Positions 1-7,398 of a stretch of 12,282 nucleotides of DNA are shown one piece after another (position 1 is the stretch's first letter; each line of letters opens with the position of its first letter). The DNA comes from Betaproteobacteria bacterium (GTDB lineage: Bacteria; Pseudomonadota; Gammaproteobacteria; Burkholderiales; Thiobacillaceae), in assembly GCA_016873905.1 (NCBI GenBank), contig VGVU01000033.1, positions 1 to 12,282 on the forward strand. Reading direction: 5' to 3'. The notes beneath the pieces are model-generated. The model was given only the letters and a program-made list of their open reading frames with translations, was not told the DNA's origin and made no database searches. Both the position numbers and the translations under genes were made by a program.

Positions 1-419
1 TCCTCCAGCGCCGGATACAAAATCTCTTCCACGACGGGCGAGAGACGATGGATCTCGTCAATAAAGAGCACATCGTGCGGCTCCAGATTGGTCAACAGCG
101 CCGCCAGATCACCGGCGCGCTCCAGCACCGGTCCGGAGGTGCTGCGCAGATTCACTCCCATCTCGCGCGTGATGATGTGCGCCAGCGTGGTCTTGCCCAG
201 CCCCGGCGGGCCGAACAGCAGCGTGTGATCAAGCGCCTCGCCACGCTTCTTCGCCGCCGCAATGAAGATCTCCAATTGCTCGCGCGCCCGCACCTGACCG
301 ACATATTCCGTCAAGGATTGCGGCCGCAAGGCGCGCTCGAACGCCTCTTCGTCACGCGAAGCGGGGCCGGGCGTTATCAGGCGACCGGGAGCCAGCTTGT
401 CGGGCTCTAGCATGTTCAT
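1..419 (-). CDS. ruvB: Holliday junction branch migration ATPase RuvB (partial, N-terminal 139 residues)
   Basis: RuvB is the hexameric AAA+ motor that, loaded by RuvA, drives branch migration of Holliday junctions. The gene runs off the left edge of the window, so only the N-terminal part is visible. The Walker A motif GPPGLGKT lies at residues 70-77 and Walker B with the DEIH box at about 117-124, inside the typical context HTLLFGPPGLGKTTLAHI. The conserved N-terminal stretch EAFERALRP is also present. I chose the ATG at 419 because it overlaps the ruvA stop codon as ATGA, the classic coupled arrangement; a second ATG at 413 is in the same frame (second Met of MNML) and cannot be excluded. 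It is the last visible gene of the yebC-ruvC-ruvA-ruvB run. The C-terminal winged-helix domain lies outside the window. Identity is certain from the motifs. Confidence 0.97.
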   Translation of the reverse strand, partial: MNMLEPDKLAPGRLITPGPASRDEEAFERALRPQSLTEYVGQVRAREQLEIFIAAAKKRGEALDHTLLFGPPGLGKTTLAHIITREMGVNLRSTSGPVLERAGDLAALLTNLEPHDVLFIDEIHRLSPVVEEILYPALE

Positions 420-1000
420 TTCCTCACCAGCAGTTTAAGCGCCTGACGAATCGCCTCTTCCAGTTTCAGGTCGTCCGCCAGCGATTTCAGCACCGGCAAG
501 GCCTCCTTGTCAGAATAACCGAGGGCCATGAGCGCGCCCAGGGCCTCGTGCTGAACACTGGCCGGTGCACCGTGGCCACCACCTGCGCTGGGCAAGGCAT
601 CGGCCAGTTTGCCCTTGAGTTCGAGCAACAGGCGTTCGGCGGTCTTTTTGCCCACGCCAGGAACGCGCGTCAAACGCCCCACCTCTTGCAGGGCCACCGT
701 TTGCGCCAGTTCATCGACGCTGAGACCGGAGAGTACCGACAGGGCCATCCTGGGGCCAACGCCGGTAATGCGGGTCAGGAGACGAAAGGTCTCGCGCTCT
801 TTCAGGGTCAGAAAGCCGTACAAGAGTTGCGCATCTTCGCGCACCACGAATTGGGTGTGCAGGCTGACGCGCTCGCCAACGGCCGGCAGGTTGTAGAACG
901 AGCTCATCGGCACATCAACCTCGTAGCCAACCCCATGACAATCGACCACGATCTGCGGCGGGGTCTTTTCGATCAGGGTTCCGGTGATGCGGCCAATCAT
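416..1000 (-). CDS. ruvA: Holliday junction branch migration protein RuvA
   Basis: RuvA binds the four-way junction as a tetramer and positions RuvB rings on opposite arms. The protein is 194 residues, normal for the family. Domain I (OB fold) spans about 1-63 and starts with the typical MIGRITG; the acidic pin residues E55 and D56 fall exactly at the E. coli positions. Domain II carries two helix-hairpin-helix motifs, ITGVGPRMAL at about 78-87 and VPGVGKKTAE at about 113-122. A Gly/Ala-rich linker (about 137-147) leads to domain III, which contacts RuvB. The ATG at 1000 is preceded by a good Shine-Dalgarno sequence (GAGG in AAAGAGGCGAG). It lies 11 bases after the ruvC stop and overlaps ruvB by four bases, consistent with one transcript. 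Confidence 0.98.
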   Translation of the reverse strand: MIGRITGTLIEKTPPQIVVDCHGVGYEVDVPMSSFYNLPAVGERVSLHTQFVVREDAQLLYGFLTLKERETFRLLTRITGVGPRMALSVLSGLSVDELAQTVALQEVGRLTRVPGVGKKTAERLLLELKGKLADALPSAGGGHGAPASVQHEALGALMALGYSDKEALPVLKSLADDLKLEEAIRQALKLLVRK

Positions 1001-1011
1001 TTCTCGCCTCT

Positions 1012-1530
1012 TTACAAAATACGGCCGGATTTGCGCCGCCGCCCCGCCGTCATGATCGCCCCCAGGCCCTGGCCACCGTGAGCGTGGCAGATGGCACAGG
1101 CCAGCGCATCCGCCGCATCGGCAGACGGCTCGGCGGGCAGATTCAACAAGCGTCTGACCATGTGCTGCACCTGCGTCTTGTCGGCGTGGCCATTGCCAAC
1201 CACGGCTTGCTTGACCTGCAAGGCGGTGTATTCAAACACCGGCAGACCCATGTGGGTCAGCGCAGCAATCAAGGCCCCGCGGGCCTGACCAAGCAGCAGC
1301 GTCGATTGCGGGTTGACATTAACAAACACCTTTTCCACTGCGGCCGCCTCGGGCTGGAACTGTTCCACCATCTCGCGTACGCCATTGAACAGGATCGCCA
1401 GTCGCCCCGGCAATTCGCCGCTTTCGGTCCGCACCACGCCACTGGCCTGATATTCCAGCCGCTGCCCGGTCTGGTCGATCACGCCGTAACCGGTGATGCG
1501 CAGGCCGGGGTCAAGGCCAAGAATCTTCAC
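1012..1530 (-). CDS. ruvC: Holliday junction resolvase RuvC
   Basis: RuvC is the dimeric, metal-dependent endonuclease that cuts Holliday junctions symmetrically, acting with RuvAB. The protein is 172 residues, the usual size. All four catalytic acids are at the E. coli positions: D7 (LGLDPG), E66 (VEKVF), D138 and D141 (DAADALA), so the enzyme should be active. The start is GTG at 1530, read as Met; the family's conserved N terminus (MxILGxDPG) begins here, so no upstream start is needed. The GTG overlaps the yebC stop as GTGA, implying coupled translation. A basic C-terminal tail (GRRRKSGR) is present. Gene order yebC-ruvC-ruvA-ruvB is common in Pseudomonadota. Confidence 0.98.
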   Translation of the reverse strand: MKILGLDPGLRITGYGVIDQTGQRLEYQASGVVRTESGELPGRLAILFNGVREMVEQFQPEAAAVEKVFVNVNPQSTLLLGQARGALIAALTHMGLPVFEYTALQVKQAVVGNGHADKTQVQHMVRRLLNLPAEPSADAADALACAICHAHGGQGLGAIMTAGRRRKSGRIL

Positions 1531-2255
1531 TCGGGCAAGATTGCAGCGGTATAGACCTCTTGCACATCGTCGAGGTCGTCGATCATATCAAGCATCTTCT
1601 GGAATTTGACCGCGTCGTCGTCGCCAACCTCGGTTTCATTCAGCGCCTTCATGGTGATCTCAGCGATGACCGGCCTGAATCCGGCGGCCATCAACGCGTC
1701 CTTGACCAGTGTCAGGTCACCGGTGGGCGCGGTCAGCACCTCGATCGAGCCGTCGTCGTTTGCCAGCACATCCTCGGCCCCGGCCTCCAGCGCCACCTCC
1801 ATCACGCGATCTTCCTCTACGCCCGGCTCCAGAATGATCTGCCCGCAATGCTTGAACTGAAAGACCACGGAACCATCCGTACCCAGATTTCCGCCGCACT
1901 TGGAAAAGGCGTGGCGCACATCGGCCACGGTGCGAACCTTGTTGTCGGTCAAACAATCAACGATGACGGGCGCGCCACCCGGGCCGTAACCCTCGTAACG
2001 CACCTCTTCGTAATTAACGCCCTCCAGCTCGCCAGTGCCTTTCTTGATAGCGCGCTCGATGTTGTCGTTGGGCATATTCTCGGCCTTGGCCTTTTCCACC
2101 GCCATGCGCAGGCGCGGGTTAAAGCTGATGTCGCCGCCGCCCATCCGCGCCGCGACGGTAATCTCCTTGGAAATACGCGAAAAGATCTTGCCCCGCTTGG
2201 CGTCCTGGCGCCCCTTGCGATGCTGGATGTTTGCCCATTTGCTATGACCTGCCAT
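1527..2255 (-). CDS. yebC: YebC/TACO1 family protein (translation factor or transcriptional regulator)
   Basis: The protein has 242 residues and matches the YebC/PmpR family throughout. It begins MAGHSKWANIQHRKGRQD, followed by the conserved KIFSRISKEI, the central RYEGYGPGG and the GGNLGTDGSV segment. Family members have been described as DNA-binding regulators (PmpR in Pseudomonas) and, for the mitochondrial homologue TACO1 and some bacterial members, as factors aiding translation of difficult sequences. The sequence does not tell which applies here. The reading frame is open further upstream to an ATG at 2291, but that would add 12 residues foreign to the family, so I place the start at 2255; AGGG lies a few bases before it. 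The gene heads the ruv run, follows clsB after 98 bases, and overlaps ruvC by GTGA. Confidence 0.96.
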   Translation of the reverse strand: MAGHSKWANIQHRKGRQDAKRGKIFSRISKEITVAARMGGGDISFNPRLRMAVEKAKAENMPNDNIERAIKKGTGELEGVNYEEVRYEGYGPGGAPVIVDCLTDNKVRTVADVRHAFSKCGGNLGTDGSVVFQFKHCGQIILEPGVEEDRVMEVALEAGAEDVLANDDGSIEVLTAPTGDLTLVKDALMAAGFRPVIAEITMKALNETEVGDDDAVKFQKMLDMIDDLDDVQEVYTAAILPE

Positions 2256-2290
2256 TGCCCTGATTCCCGAATGCCTGAATAAACGGGGCA

Positions 2291-2319
2291 ATTCTATCCG
2301 AGATCGGCTTTATTGCCGC
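2291..2319 (-). promoter_or_regulatory. Candidate sigma-70 promoter for yebC-ruvCAB
   Basis: In the 98-base gap between clsB and yebC the minus strand carries TAGAAT at 2296-2291, a five-of-six match to the -10 consensus. It sits 35 bases before the yebC ATG. A weak -35 (GCGGCA, 2319-2314) lies 17 bases upstream. The -35 is poor, so this is only a candidate. I see no Rho-independent terminator after clsB, so read-through from the upstream genes is also possible. Confidence 0.3.
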
Positions 2320-2353
2320 CCTCCTAGCACACCTCCTCGCACCCAGCGCCCCC

Positions 2354-3499
2354 CTAATGCAGTCCTCGACGCCAGACCAGACCCATCAACACCCGCAAGA
2401 GGCCATACGCCACCCAGGACAAGGTCTTCTTGAACCAGCCGATGCGCCGCCAGGTCATCCGGTGCAGGACATGGCTACCCTGCTGAAGTGCCGCCTCCAG
2501 ACTGGCACGCAACTGACGCGCAAAGGTCGTATCGACGATCACGACATTGGCCTCACGCGCAAGCCATAGGCTGAAGGGGTCAATATTCGACGAACCAACC
2601 GTCGCCCAAGCGCCGTCAATAACCGCCACCTTGGCATGCATGAAGCTGGCGTGATATTCACGAATCTCGACCCCTGCCTCGAGGAAATTCCGATACAGGG
2701 CCCGCGAGGCCTCTCGCACCAGAGGGTGATCGGCGCGTCCCTGCAACAAGAGAACCACCCGTACACCGCGCTGGGCCGCAGCCACCAAGGCCCGGCGCAG
2801 GTGCAGGCCCGGCAGGAAATACGCGTTTGCGATCACGATCTCGTGTCGGGCACTACGGATGGCACTCAGGTAAGCCTGCTCAATGTCGCGCCGGTGGCGC
2901 AGGTTATCGCGCAGTACAAATTGTGCCCGGGACTCGCCGCAGGGGCGCATATCCAGGCGTAAACGCGGGGAACGGGCCGGCCGCCGCTGCAACTGGCTCC
3001 AGGACACTAACCGCCACAGTCGGCGCGCGGCCGGATAGATGTCGGCCAACAGGGGGCCTTCAATACGCACCGCATAATCGTAGCGATGATCCGGTCGCCC
3101 CGGTGCGTTACAATCATCGATCACATTGATGCCGCCGACAAAGGCCACACGGGCGTCGAGAACGACCAGTTTGCGATGCAGGCGACGCAAACGCGGCCAA
3201 TGCAAACCCAGTCTCGGCGGTCGATAAATGAGCAGGTCCACACCGGCAACCCACCATTCATGGCGAATACCTGCGTCGAAAGCCAGGGCGCCAAATCCGT
3301 CCAGCATTACCCTGACCTGCACCCCGCGCAACACGGCCCGGGTGAGGGCATGCGCGACCGCATAGCCGGTGTGATCGGCGGCGAAGATATAGCTCTCGAA
3401 ATAGATCTCGCGCTCGGCCGCCTCGATCGCGGCAATCAGGGCCGGAAAATATTCCGCACCGTTCTCCAGCAGCTCGATGCGATTTCCGGCGCGCAGCAT
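2354..3499 (-). CDS. clsB: Cardiolipin synthase ClsB-type, phospholipase D superfamily
   Basis: This is a 381-residue phospholipase D superfamily protein with two complete HKD motifs: H108, K110, D115 in LHRKLVVLD and H288, K290, D295 in MHAKVAVID, each followed by the Gly/Ser-Asn signature (GGIN, GSSN). Such enzymes transfer a phosphatidyl group through a covalent His intermediate; ClsB makes cardiolipin at the inner membrane. There is no N-terminal transmembrane hairpin as in ClsA, and the length is close to E. coli ClsB (YbhO). The C-terminal 30 residues (about 351-380) are hydrophobic and basic and may bind membrane. The ATG at 3499 shares one base with the stop of the upstream ybhP-like gene (TGATG). 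In E. coli the same pair is adjacent (ybhP-clsB-ybhN), which supports the ClsB rather than ClsA or ClsC assignment; no ybhN is present here. Confidence 0.9.
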   Translation of the reverse strand: MLRAGNRIELLENGAEYFPALIAAIEAAEREIYFESYIFAADHTGYAVAHALTRAVLRGVQVRVMLDGFGALAFDAGIRHEWWVAGVDLLIYRPPRLGLHWPRLRRLHRKLVVLDARVAFVGGINVIDDCNAPGRPDHRYDYAVRIEGPLLADIYPAARRLWRLVSWSQLQRRPARSPRLRLDMRPCGESRAQFVLRDNLRHRRDIEQAYLSAIRSARHEIVIANAYFLPGLHLRRALVAAAQRGVRVVLLLQGRADHPLVREASRALYRNFLEAGVEIREYHASFMHAKVAVIDGAWATVGSSNIDPFSLWLAREANVVIVDTTFARQLRASLEAALQQGSHVLHRMTWRRIGWFKKTLSWVAYGLLRVLMGLVWRRGLH

Positions 3500-4254
3500 C
3501 AGGAGGGTGACAAGTGCGTTGTCAGAACGGCATGGTCCGACAAACGCCGCCAGGCCGATCCGTGTAACACGGTCGCCGTATTGACCTTGAAGCCGCGTAC
3601 ATAAATCCGATCCAGGGCGAACAAGGGCAGCGCCGCCGGAAAGCTGCGCGCCGGTCGGCCGTGAATCTGACCAAACACCTCGCGCAGGGCCAAGGCCGAC
3701 TCCAGATGCGCGCAGGCACTTCCACGCCAGTCATTAAAATCGCCGGCGATAATCAGCGGGGCATCATCAGGGACCGTCGCGCGAATGCGCTGAATGATTT
3801 GGGCGATCTGGCGCAGGCGGCTACCCTCGGTCAGCGCCAGATGGATACAAATGGCGTGCAGGGGCTGTCCCAGTCCCGGCACATCCAGCTGGCAGTGCAA
3901 CAGGCCCCGCTGTTCGAAGGCGTGGTCAGAGATGTCCTCGTTCTCCCATTTCAGGATGGGAAAACGCGACAGGACCGCATTGCCGTGATGGCCATGTTCA
4001 TAGACCGCATTCTTGCCATAGGCAAAGTCACTCCACATCTGTCCGGCCAGGAATTCTTCTGCGGGGGCCGAGGGCCAATTGGCGAAACGCTTGTGGCGGC
4101 GAGCATGATGGCCCTGCACCTCCTGCAGGAAGACGATATCCGGACGCAGGGCATGCAGGCGGTCGCGCATCTCGTGCAGGATCATGCGCCCGCCAAAAAA
4201 GGACATGCCCTTGTGCGTGTTGTAGCTGGCCACATACAGGTTGGGCGGCATCAT
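3499..4254 (-). CDS. ybhP: Endonuclease/exonuclease/phosphatase family protein, YbhP-like
   Basis: This 251-residue protein belongs to the endonuclease/exonuclease/phosphatase superfamily (DNase I, exonuclease III and inositol phosphatase fold). The active-site set is complete: N12 (SYNTHKG), E45 (FLQEVQ), G91-N92 (HHGNAVLSRFP), H138 (IHLA), D172 and N174 (AGDFND), D215 (LDRIY) and D240-H241 (LSDHAVL). Length and position before clsB match E. coli YbhP, whose substrate is not established; a phosphodiesterase role linked to lipid metabolism is inference from the pairing. No signal peptide is visible with the chosen start. I chose ATG 4254, which overlaps the nudB stop (ATGA). A second in-frame ATG follows directly at 4251. 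The frame stays open to 4314, but the extra 20 residues overlap nudB and look non-homologous. The symbol is by family and context only. Confidence 0.85.
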   Translation of the reverse strand: MMPPNLYVASYNTHKGMSFFGGRMILHEMRDRLHALRPDIVFLQEVQGHHARRHKRFANWPSAPAEEFLAGQMWSDFAYGKNAVYEHGHHGNAVLSRFPILKWENEDISDHAFEQRGLLHCQLDVPGLGQPLHAICIHLALTEGSRLRQIAQIIQRIRATVPDDAPLIIAGDFNDWRGSACAHLESALALREVFGQIHGRPARSFPAALPLFALDRIYVRGFKVNTATVLHGSAWRRLSDHAVLTTHLSPS

Positions 4255-4697
4255 GGTCTTGCCCCTCCATCCCCGAGGCGGCGAATCGCCGCCGCATTGC
4301 TGGATGAAAAACACGCCTCTGCTGCTTCAGACCACGGCAACCAGCGTTGTGCGAGGTGTTCGCCCGGAGCAAGTTGCACGGTCACGGGCGCTGGCAGCTC
4401 AAGACCAAACACATGCTCGCGGTTACGCGTGGTGCCCGGCGCGTAACGATGCCGGTAGCAGGCAAAGATTTCATAGTCGGTATAGTAGCGCCAGTCGGTC
4501 AGCCCGTGGGCGGCGAGTCCCGTTTCTTCCTGAAGTTCGCGAACGGCCGTCGCGCGCAAGGTCTCGCCTGCCTCCTGACTGCCAGTGACGGACTGCCACC
4601 AGCCGGGGTGATCGGCGCGTTCCAGCAGCAACACCTGGCGATCCTGTGTGTAAATCACCACCAGCACGGAGACCGGAATCTTGAACGGCTTCTTCAC
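4251..4697 (-). CDS. nudB: Dihydroneopterin triphosphate diphosphatase NudB (Nudix)
   Basis: NudB removes pyrophosphate from 7,8-dihydroneopterin triphosphate, an early step of folate synthesis in the cytoplasm. The protein has 148 residues, near the 150 of E. coli NudB. The Nudix box is intact from G39 to L61: G39, E45, R53, E54, E57, E58 and G60 are all present. The WWQSVTGSQEAGE context is typical of NudB rather than of other Nudix enzymes. The start is GTG at 4697, which overlaps the aspS stop as GTGA; the KKPFKIPVSVLVVIY that follows fits the family N terminus. The aspS-nudB neighbourhood is the same as in E. coli, adding support. It overlaps the following ybhP-like gene by four bases. 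Confidence 0.93.
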   Translation of the reverse strand: MKKPFKIPVSVLVVIYTQDRQVLLLERADHPGWWQSVTGSQEAGETLRATAVRELQEETGLAAHGLTDWRYYTDYEIFACYRHRYAPGTTRNREHVFGLELPAPVTVQLAPGEHLAQRWLPWSEAAEACFSSSNAAAIRRLGDGGARP

Positions 4698-6487
4698 CCC
4701 ACGACGGGCGGCGTTTGCACATTGCGCAAACGGATGTGCAATTCGCGCAACTGCTTCTCGTCCACCGCATTGGGCGCGCCCGTCATCAGACAGTTGGCGC
4801 GCTGGGTCTTGGGGAAGGCGATGACATCACGAATCGACTCGGCGCCGGCCATCAGCGTGACCAAGCGGTCGAGGCCAAAGGCCAGACCGCCATGCGGCGG
4901 TGCGCCAAATTGCAAGGCATCGAGCAGGAAGCCGAACTTGTTGCGGCGCTCTTCCTCGCTGATGTTAAGCGCGCCGAACACCTGTTCTTGCACCGCCTCG
5001 CGGTGGATACGGATCGAGCCGCCGCCCACTTCCCAACCGTTAAGCACCATGTCATAGGCCTTGGACAACGCCGCACCCGGGTTGCTGGTCAGCAGCGCCT
5101 CGTGGCCGTCCTTGGGCGCGGTAAAGGGATGGTGCAGGGCATCCCAACGATTCTCGTCCTCGTTGAACTCGAACATGGGGAAATCAACCACCCACAGCGG
5201 GGCCCAGGCGCGACCATCGACGAAGCCCTTCTCATGGCCGATCTTGGTGCGGAGCGCGCCCAGGGCGTCGTTAACCACCCGGGTCTTGTCGGCACCAAAA
5301 AAGATCAGGTCGCCATTTTGTGCCCCGGTGCGCTCCATCACCGTCTTGAGCGCGGCTTCGGAGAGGTTCTTGACGATGGGTGACTGCAGACCGGTCTCGT
5401 TGAGCTGGGTGACATCGTTGACCTTGATGTAGGCCAGACCCTTGGCCCCATAAATCTTGACGAACTCGGTGCAGGCGTCGATCTCACCGCGCGTCAGCGC
5501 TGCGCCACCGGGAATCCGCATGGCCGCCACCCGACCCTTGGCATCGTTGGCCGGGCCGGAGAAGACCTTGAAGGCCACCTCCTTCATCGCATCGGTGACT
5601 TCGGTGATCTCCAGCGTCACGCGCATGTCAGGCTTGTCCGAACCATACCGGCCCATCGCCTCGGCATAGGGCATGCGCGGAAACGGGTTCGGCAGGTCAA
5701 TGTCCATCGCCTGCTTGAAGGTGCTGCGAATCATGCCCTCGACCAGATCCATCACATCGGCTTCTTCAACGAAGGACATCTCCAGGTCCACCTGGGTGAA
5801 CTCGGGCTGGCGGTCGGCACGCAGGTCTTCGTCACGGAAACACTTGGTGATCTGGAAATAGCGTTCGAAGCCAGAGACCATCAGCAGTTGCTTGAACAAC
5901 TGCGGCGACTGCGGCAGGGCGTAGAACGAGCCATCATGCACCCGCGACGGCACCAGATAATCACGCGCACCCTCCGGCGTCGAGCGCGTCAGCATCGGCG
6001 TTTCGATCTCCATGAAGCTATGGTTGTCGAGGTAATCGCGCATCAGCTTGGCCACGCGGTAGCGCAGTCGCAGGTTCTTCTGCATCGGCTCGCGGCGCAG
6101 GTCGAGATAGCGATATTGCAGGCGAATGTTCTCGCTGAGGTTGTCTTCGTCCATCTGGAAGGGCGGCGTGGCGCTGGCGTTGAGCACCTCGATTTCGCGC
6201 GTCAGCACCTCGATCAGGCCAGTGCCGATGTTCACATTCTCGGTGCCCGCTGGCCGCGCCCGTACCAGCCCGCGAATGCGCAACACAAATTCGTTACGCA
6301 CCCCTTCGGCGGTCTTGAAGGCATCGGCGGTGTCGGGATCGACCACCACCTGCACCAGACCGTCGCGGTCACGCAGATCAATGAAGATCACCCCGCCGTG
6401 GTCACGACGCCGATGCGCCCACCCGCACAACACAATTTCTTGACCAATATGCTCGGCGCGCACCGCACCGCAGTAATGAGAACGCAT
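4694..6487 (-). CDS. aspS: Aspartyl-tRNA synthetase, probably non-discriminating (Asp/Asn) type
   Basis: AspRS charges tRNA with aspartate. The protein has 597 residues, the bacterial size. It shows an N-terminal OB anticodon-binding domain (about 1-105), class II motif 1 around 155-168 (FMEIETPML), motif 2 around 217-233 (CFRDEDLRADRQPEFTQVD), the inserted GAD domain (about 290-425) and motif 3 at 533-545 (GGLAFGLDRLVTL). In the anticodon domain it has RRRDHGG with His30, where the discriminating E. coli enzyme has RRRDLGS, and a PAGT segment with Gly81. This matches non-discriminating AspRS, which also charges tRNA-Asn for later amidation by GatCAB; the specificity is inference. ATG 6487 follows a strong Shine-Dalgarno sequence, AAGGA, that overlaps the stop codon of the preceding DUF502 gene. 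It overlaps nudB by GTGA. Confidence 0.98.
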   Translation of the reverse strand: MRSHYCGAVRAEHIGQEIVLCGWAHRRRDHGGVIFIDLRDRDGLVQVVVDPDTADAFKTAEGVRNEFVLRIRGLVRARPAGTENVNIGTGLIEVLTREIEVLNASATPPFQMDEDNLSENIRLQYRYLDLRREPMQKNLRLRYRVAKLMRDYLDNHSFMEIETPMLTRSTPEGARDYLVPSRVHDGSFYALPQSPQLFKQLLMVSGFERYFQITKCFRDEDLRADRQPEFTQVDLEMSFVEEADVMDLVEGMIRSTFKQAMDIDLPNPFPRMPYAEAMGRYGSDKPDMRVTLEITEVTDAMKEVAFKVFSGPANDAKGRVAAMRIPGGAALTRGEIDACTEFVKIYGAKGLAYIKVNDVTQLNETGLQSPIVKNLSEAALKTVMERTGAQNGDLIFFGADKTRVVNDALGALRTKIGHEKGFVDGRAWAPLWVVDFPMFEFNEDENRWDALHHPFTAPKDGHEALLTSNPGAALSKAYDMVLNGWEVGGGSIRIHREAVQEQVFGALNISEEERRNKFGFLLDALQFGAPPHGGLAFGLDRLVTLMAGAESIRDVIAFPKTQRANCLMTGAPNAVDEKQLRELHIRLRNVQTPPVVG

Positions 6488-6496
6488 GAAACTTCC

Positions 6497-7096
6497 TTAA
6501 TTCGACGCCGGTTTGGGCGGGGCGACAACGCCCATGGAGATGATGTATTTGAGTGCTGCATCGACCGTGACATCGACTTCCAGAGTCGCATCACGGCGCA
6601 CATAAAAATAAAAGCCATTCACGGGGCTGGGCGTCGTTGGAATGAACACCCCGATATAGTCATCGCCCAACTGGGGCGCCAACTCACCCGGCACATTGGT
6701 CTGGAAGGCCAACGACCACGCCTCGGGGTGCGGATAACGCACCAGCAACACCTTTTTGAAGGCGTTGCCCTCGGACGACAACAGGGTGTCGGATACCTGC
6801 TTGACGCTGCCGTAGATGGAATTGACCACCGGAATGCGCTTGAGGATGACATGCCATAAATCGAGCAGCTTCTGCCCGATCAGGTTGGCCGAGATCAAAC
6901 CGGTCAGCAGGATGATGGCCAAGGTCAGGACCACCCCGCCGCCCCGCACCGGCACACCCAACCAGGCCTCTGGCCGCCAGTGTTCGGGCAACAGCAGCAG
7001 GCTGGTATCCATGGCGCCAATCAAGGCGTTGAGCACCCACAGGGTGATGCCCAGCGGCACCCAGATCAACAGTCCGGTAATGAAATAACGCTTCAT
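6497..7096 (-). CDS. DUF502 family inner-membrane protein
   Basis: This is a 199-residue membrane protein of the DUF502 family, whose function is unknown. Two hydrophobic segments are visible, at about 5-27 (ITGLLIWVPLGITLWVL) and 53-74 (GGVVLTLAIILLTGLISANL). A soluble C-terminal part carries the conserved family blocks IPVVNSIYGSVKQ (about 89-101) and GVFIPTTPSPVNGF (about 149-162). I chose ATG 7096 (MKRYFITG), which gives the family N terminus and starts two bases after the fmdB stop. The open frame reaches 7192, but that extension only copies the opposite frame of fmdB. The gene sits directly before aspS, with nine bases between stop and start, in an arrangement I recall from several Pseudomonadota. 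The link to translation is positional only. Confidence 0.9.
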   Translation of the reverse strand: MKRYFITGLLIWVPLGITLWVLNALIGAMDTSLLLLPEHWRPEAWLGVPVRGGGVVLTLAIILLTGLISANLIGQKLLDLWHVILKRIPVVNSIYGSVKQVSDTLLSSEGNAFKKVLLVRYPHPEAWSLAFQTNVPGELAPQLGDDYIGVFIPTTPSPVNGFYFYVRRDATLEVDVTVDAALKYIISMGVVAPPKPASN

Positions 7097-7098
7097 GT

Positions 7099-7347
7099 TC
7101 AACCGGCCGAGCAACCGCCGCAGCCGCTGGCGCCGCAGGCCGGGGCCCCGGACTTGGCTGGCTGACCATTCTTGAAGTCGGTGGCATACCAACCATTCCC
7201 CTTCAGGGCAAAGCCGGCGGCCGTCACCTGCTTGGAATAGCTAGACTGCCCGCATTGCGGGCAAACCGTCAGCGGCGCATCGCTGACCTTTTGCATCTCA
7301 TCCTGGGCATGACCGCAGGCACTACATTGGTAGGCGTAGATAGGCAT
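7099..7347 (-). CDS. FmdB-type zinc ribbon protein
   Basis: This small protein (82 residues) starts MPIYAYQC and has two CxxC knuckles, C8/C11 and C29/C32, that should bind one zinc ion. A serine-containing stretch follows (CGQSSYSKQV) and then the family motif FALKGNGWYATDF. This is the FmdB or CxxC-CxxC-SSSS family, named after a putative regulator of formamidase genes; its real role in most bacteria is unknown. The tail is rich in Cys and Gly (ACGASGCGGCSAG), with three further cysteines. A TTG three codons upstream is possible, but ATG 7347 gives the conserved N terminus. It is the first gene after the promoter at 7377-7382 and precedes the DUF502 gene by two bases, so it probably leads the aspS operon. 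Confidence 0.9.
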   Translation of the reverse strand: MPIYAYQCSACGHAQDEMQKVSDAPLTVCPQCGQSSYSKQVTAAGFALKGNGWYATDFKNGQPAKSGAPACGASGCGGCSAG

Positions 7348-7376
7348 GATTTTCAAAGAAAAAGAGTTTGGCGCGA

Positions 7377-7382
7377 ATTATA
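7377..7382 (-). promoter_or_regulatory. Probable -10 box of the fmdB-DUF502-aspS operon promoter
   Basis: On the minus strand TATAAT, a perfect -10 match, lies 29 bases before the fmdB ATG, giving a leader of roughly 22 bases. The -35 region at the expected distance is weak (GCCGCA with 17-base spacing) and overlaps a palindrome at 7399-7413. A weak -35 combined with a perfect -10 suggests activator or other control, but this is inference. Confidence 0.55.
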
Positions 7383-7398
7383 CCCGGGCAGCCATCGC

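Noticed and set aside
1560..2282. Plus-strand open frame of 240 codons opposite yebC, and similar frames at 548-1081, 1078-1554 and 3661-4446
   Set aside because: All are antisense to genes with full family motifs and have no own motif or ribosome site.
2297..2340. Terminator between clsB and yebC
   Set aside because: Only 4-bp stems (CGGC/GCCG around AATAAA) are present with no T-run.
5888..6859. Plus-strand open frame of 323 codons opposite aspS and the DUF502 gene
   Set aside because: It crosses two well-supported genes on the other strand and has low-complexity His/Gln/Arg composition.
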